Shown here piece by piece: positions 62,238-64,000 of a stretch of 64,000 bases of DNA (the stretch's first letter is position 1; every line of letters begins with the position of its first letter). Location: assembly GCF_900185715.1 (NCBI RefSeq), contig NZ_FYAS01000019.1, positions 186,001 to 250,000 on the forward strand, given 5' to 3'. Position numbers and translations under genes: made by a program. The notes below the pieces were generated by a model. The model was not told where the DNA came from and searched no databases. It saw only the letters and a list, made by a program, of their open reading frames with translations. The DNA is from Allobosea sp. CS1GBMeth4 (GTDB lineage: Bacteria > Pseudomonadota > Alphaproteobacteria > Rhizobiales > Beijerinckiaceae).

Positions 62238-63379
62238 ATCTCGATCGAGGCGAAGAACATGGCGAACAGCCCGTCGACCACGATGACCATGAAGATCGCC
62301 TTGACCACCGAGGCCGTCACCTGATGGCCGAGCGATTCGGCAGAGCCCTTCACCGCCAGCCCCTCGATGGAGGCGATCAGGCCGATGACGAACGCCATGA
62401 ACGGCGCCTTGATGAGGCCGACGGCGAAATGCTGCCAGGTGATCACGGATTTCAGGCGCTCGAGGAAGGTGTCGAGGCCGATGCCGCCATAGAGCCAGCT
62501 GACCAGCCCGGCGCCGACCAGGCCGGACATCGCCGAGATGAAGGTCAGGATCGGGAGCGAAATGATCAGCGCCAGGATGCGCGGCACCACCAGCACCTCG
62601 ATCGGATCGAGCCCCATCACCCGAAGCGCATCGATCTCCTCGCGCATCTTCATCGAGCCGATCTCGGCAGTGAAGGCCGAGCCGGACCGGCCTGCCACCA
62701 TGATCGAGGTCAGCAGCACGGACAGTTCGCGCAGCACCAGGATGCCGGTCAGATTGACGACGAAGGCGGTCGCGCCGAAGCGCTGGAGCTGGAAGATGCC
62801 CTGCTGCGCGACGATGCAGCCGACCAGGAACGAGATCAGGACGATGATCGGCGCGCCGGCGAAGGCGATCAGCTCGACCTGGTTGACCAAGGAGGGGCCG
62901 CGGAAACGACGCGGCCCGAACAGGACGCCGACGCAGGCTGTCATCACCTCGCCGAGAAAGACCGCTCCGCCCGCGAGGTCGCGGCCGAAGCGGATGACGG
63001 CCTGGCCGATATTGACGAGCACGGTCACGAGCCCGATCGGGTGGACCGGAGGCCGGTAGTCGCCGGCCTCGTGCTCGACCTCGCGCAGGAGCACCGCGTG
63101 CTCCGGGCGGCTGCTGGTCACCTCGACCGCGACGCCGTGCGCCTGCCCCTCCTGCCGCACCTGGCCGAGCAGATAGGCACCGAGCGTGTCGAGCCGTTCG
63201 ATCGCGGAGAGATCGAGCCTCGCCTGGCCGACGGAGCGGACACGCTCGGAGAGCTCATTCGTCAGAGCCTCCAGGCGCGGGGCCCGCTCGACGCTCCAGC
63301 GCCCGGCCAGCGACACGGCGAGGACACCGCCATCGTCGCGGTAGACCGCCTGCGGCTCAGCGTCGTTGACGACAGCCAT
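62234..63379 (-). CDS. mlaE: MCE lipid-transport permease (MlaE-like) with N-terminal STAS-like domain
   Basis: 381 residues. The N-terminal 105 residues form a STAS-like domain (GGVLAVSLAGRWSVERAP, ARLDLSAIERLDTLGAYLL). The MlaE permease domain follows with PIIVLISFLVGCIVAQQG, VLLTSIMVAGRSGSAFTAEIGSMKMREEIDALRVMGLDPIEVL and the final hydrophobic helices. In E. coli the STAS protein MlaB is separate; here it is fused. It is the first gene of the mlaE-mlaF-mlaD-lipoprotein operon. A perfect palindrome lies 19 bp before its ATG. Confidence 0.92.
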   Translation of the reverse strand: MAVVNDAEPQAVYRDDGGVLAVSLAGRWSVERAPRLEALTNELSERVRSVGQARLDLSAIERLDTLGAYLLGQVRQEGQAHGVAVEVTSSRPEHAVLLREVEHEAGDYRPPVHPIGLVTVLVNIGQAVIRFGRDLAGGAVFLGEVMTACVGVLFGPRRFRGPSLVNQVELIAFAGAPIIVLISFLVGCIVAQQGIFQLQRFGATAFVVNLTGILVLRELSVLLTSIMVAGRSGSAFTAEIGSMKMREEIDALRVMGLDPIEVLVVPRILALIISLPILTFISAMSGLVGAGLVSWLYGGIGLDTFLERLKSVITWQHFAVGLIKAPFMAFVIGLIASIEGLAVKGSAESLGHQVTASVVKAIFMVIVVDGLFAMFFASIEM

Positions 63380-63398
63380 GACGGTTCGCCCGCTCCCA

Positions 63399-63450
63399 GA
63401 TCACGTTTGTCGCATTCGGGCGCTTACGCCCGAATGCGACAAACGTGATC
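63399..63450. repeat. Perfect 24-bp-arm palindrome upstream of the MCE operon
   Basis: Left arm 63399-63422 starts GATCACGTTTGTCGCATTCG; right arm 63427-63450 is its exact reverse complement and ends GACAAACGTGATC; the loop is CTTA. On the minus strand it lies in the leader or promoter of the MlaE-like gene, just ahead of a GGAG site. Confidence 0.9.
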
Positions 63451-63462
63451 GATTCCAAAGTT

Positions 63463-63517
63463 AGAGAGCATTGCTGCGGCGAAAAACCGGCTTCCACTTT
63501 TTCGCGCAATGCTCTCT
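63463..63517. repeat. Palindromic repeat with ACCGGNNTCCAC core
   Basis: Outer arms AGAGAGCATTGC (63463-63474) / GCAATGCTCTCT (63506-63517) and inner arms GCGAAAAA (63479-63486) / TTTTTCGC (63498-63505) enclose CCGGCTTCCAC. Same family as 25689-25732; a frequent spacer repeat type in Rhizobiales. Confidence 0.75.
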
Positions 63518-63520
63518 GGC

Positions 63521-64000
63521 TCAGATTCGCCCCCCATAGCCTGTATCGCCGCGCGCCCGGTGGATGGCAAGCGCCGCAAGCAGCAGGCCGAGCAGCGCGA
63601 CCGGCACCATCGCCAGGAAGACGCCCGGTCCCGACAGGCGATAGAGATAGCCCGAGAGAATGGTGGTCAGCCCCATCGCCAGCGCGCCGGCGGCAACCAG
63701 GCGCCCCTGCGCCGCCGCCCGGCGTGACTCCGGAGCGAGCGCCGACAGCGCAGCCAGCGAGCCGAGATGGGCGCAGCCGAAGGTGGCGCCATGCAGGAGT
63801 TGCAGGAGGAATGTGAGCGCCAGCCCGGAGTCCGCGCTCATCACGCCGAAGCGCAGCGCCGCCGCCACGGCCGCGAGCGCGATCCAGCGCAGGCCGGCGA
63901 GGCCCCGGGCGGCGATGCCGCCTCCCACCAGGAAGACGGCGATCTCGGCGAGGACGCCGACGGCCCAGAGCCAGCCGATCGCCTCGCCACTGAAGCCGAG
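63521..64000 (-). CDS. MFS transporter, HcaT-like (partial, C-terminal part)
   Basis: C-terminal 159 residues of a 12-helix transporter that continues beyond the window. EAIGWLWAVGVLAEIAVFLVGG is a signature of the 3-phenylpropionate permease (HcaT) group, as is the LLQLLHGATFGCAHLGSLAAL helix. Four to five further helices and a short cytoplasmic tail (HRARGDTGYGGRI) are seen. Substrate cannot be fixed. Its stop lies 3 bp from a palindromic repeat. Confidence 0.8.
   Translation of the reverse strand, partial: LGFSGEAIGWLWAVGVLAEIAVFLVGGGIAARGLAGLRWIALAAVAAALRFGVMSADSGLALTFLLQLLHGATFGCAHLGSLAALSALAPESRRAAAQGRLVAAGALAMGLTTILSGYLYRLSGPGVFLAMVPVALLGLLLAALAIHRARGDTGYGGRI

Overview
The window looks like chromosomal DNA of a GC-rich alphaproteobacterium of the order Hyphomicrobiales (Rhizobiales), possibly Bosea or a close relative. 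The evidence is strong G/C bias at third codon positions, many ABC transporters, a giant repeat-helix protein resembling the growth-pole ring protein of polar-growing Rhizobiales, a ReAV-type (Rhizobium etli) asparaginase, and several families of short palindromic intergenic repeats typical of this order. The genus is an inference. I see no rRNA, tRNA, CRISPR array, insertion sequence or prophage. Two genes are cut by the window edges: a polyamine permease at 1 and an MFS transporter at 64000.

Layout. 1-2856 (minus): putrescine-type ABC transporter potF-potG-potH. 2988-11865: mixed housekeeping genes: DUF3750 protein, SLT/SPOR lytic transglycosylase, a trans-sulfuration enzyme divergent from an Lrp regulator, DUF900 lipoprotein hydrolase, meaB-pcp, ReAV-type asparaginase, an arylformamidase-like hydrolase and a stand-alone Lrp ligand-binding domain. 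11984-17633: complete dipeptide-type ABC operon. 17754-20045: malic enzyme MaeB. 20221-25596: complete oligopeptide ABC operon with a fused double ATPase. 25741-27585: orphan LivK-type binding protein divergent from a CGNR zinc-finger regulator. 27740-28597: D-amino-acid aminotransferase. 28678-39605: purine module: guanine deaminase divergent from xdhABC, followed by a BMP-family purine/nucleoside ABC transporter. 39873-44969: LivKHMGF-type transporter plus a cupin. 45064-47136: small secreted protein, PilZ protein and a PhzS-like flavoprotein monooxygenase. 47419-51834: HU, a CoxE-like VWA protein, a membrane protein, a universal stress protein and an MFS transporter. 51898-59024: ferredoxin, Hpt protein and the 2006-residue growth-pole ring-like protein. 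59160-63379: DUF1232 protein and an Mla/MCE lipid-transport operon.

How the genes work together. Six ABC importer loci (polyamine, two peptide, purine, LivK-type operon, orphan LivK protein) suggest a scavenging heterotroph. The purine module couples uptake to guanine and hypoxanthine/xanthine oxidation. The LivK-type operon and the convergent PhzS-like monooxygenase carry the same rare palindrome (TTTyAAGCTTsAAA) in their promoter regions, so they may form one regulated unit for importing and oxidising an aromatic or heteroaromatic compound. The giant protein and the MCE operon belong to cell-envelope growth and maintenance.

The most notable signals are: 31 consecutive 22-residue repeats without an indel in the giant protein; the paired palindromes bracketing 39.8-47.2 kb; a perfect 24-bp-arm palindrome directly upstream of the MCE permease gene; and palindromic repeats placed at gene junctions inside all five multi-gene ABC importer operons.
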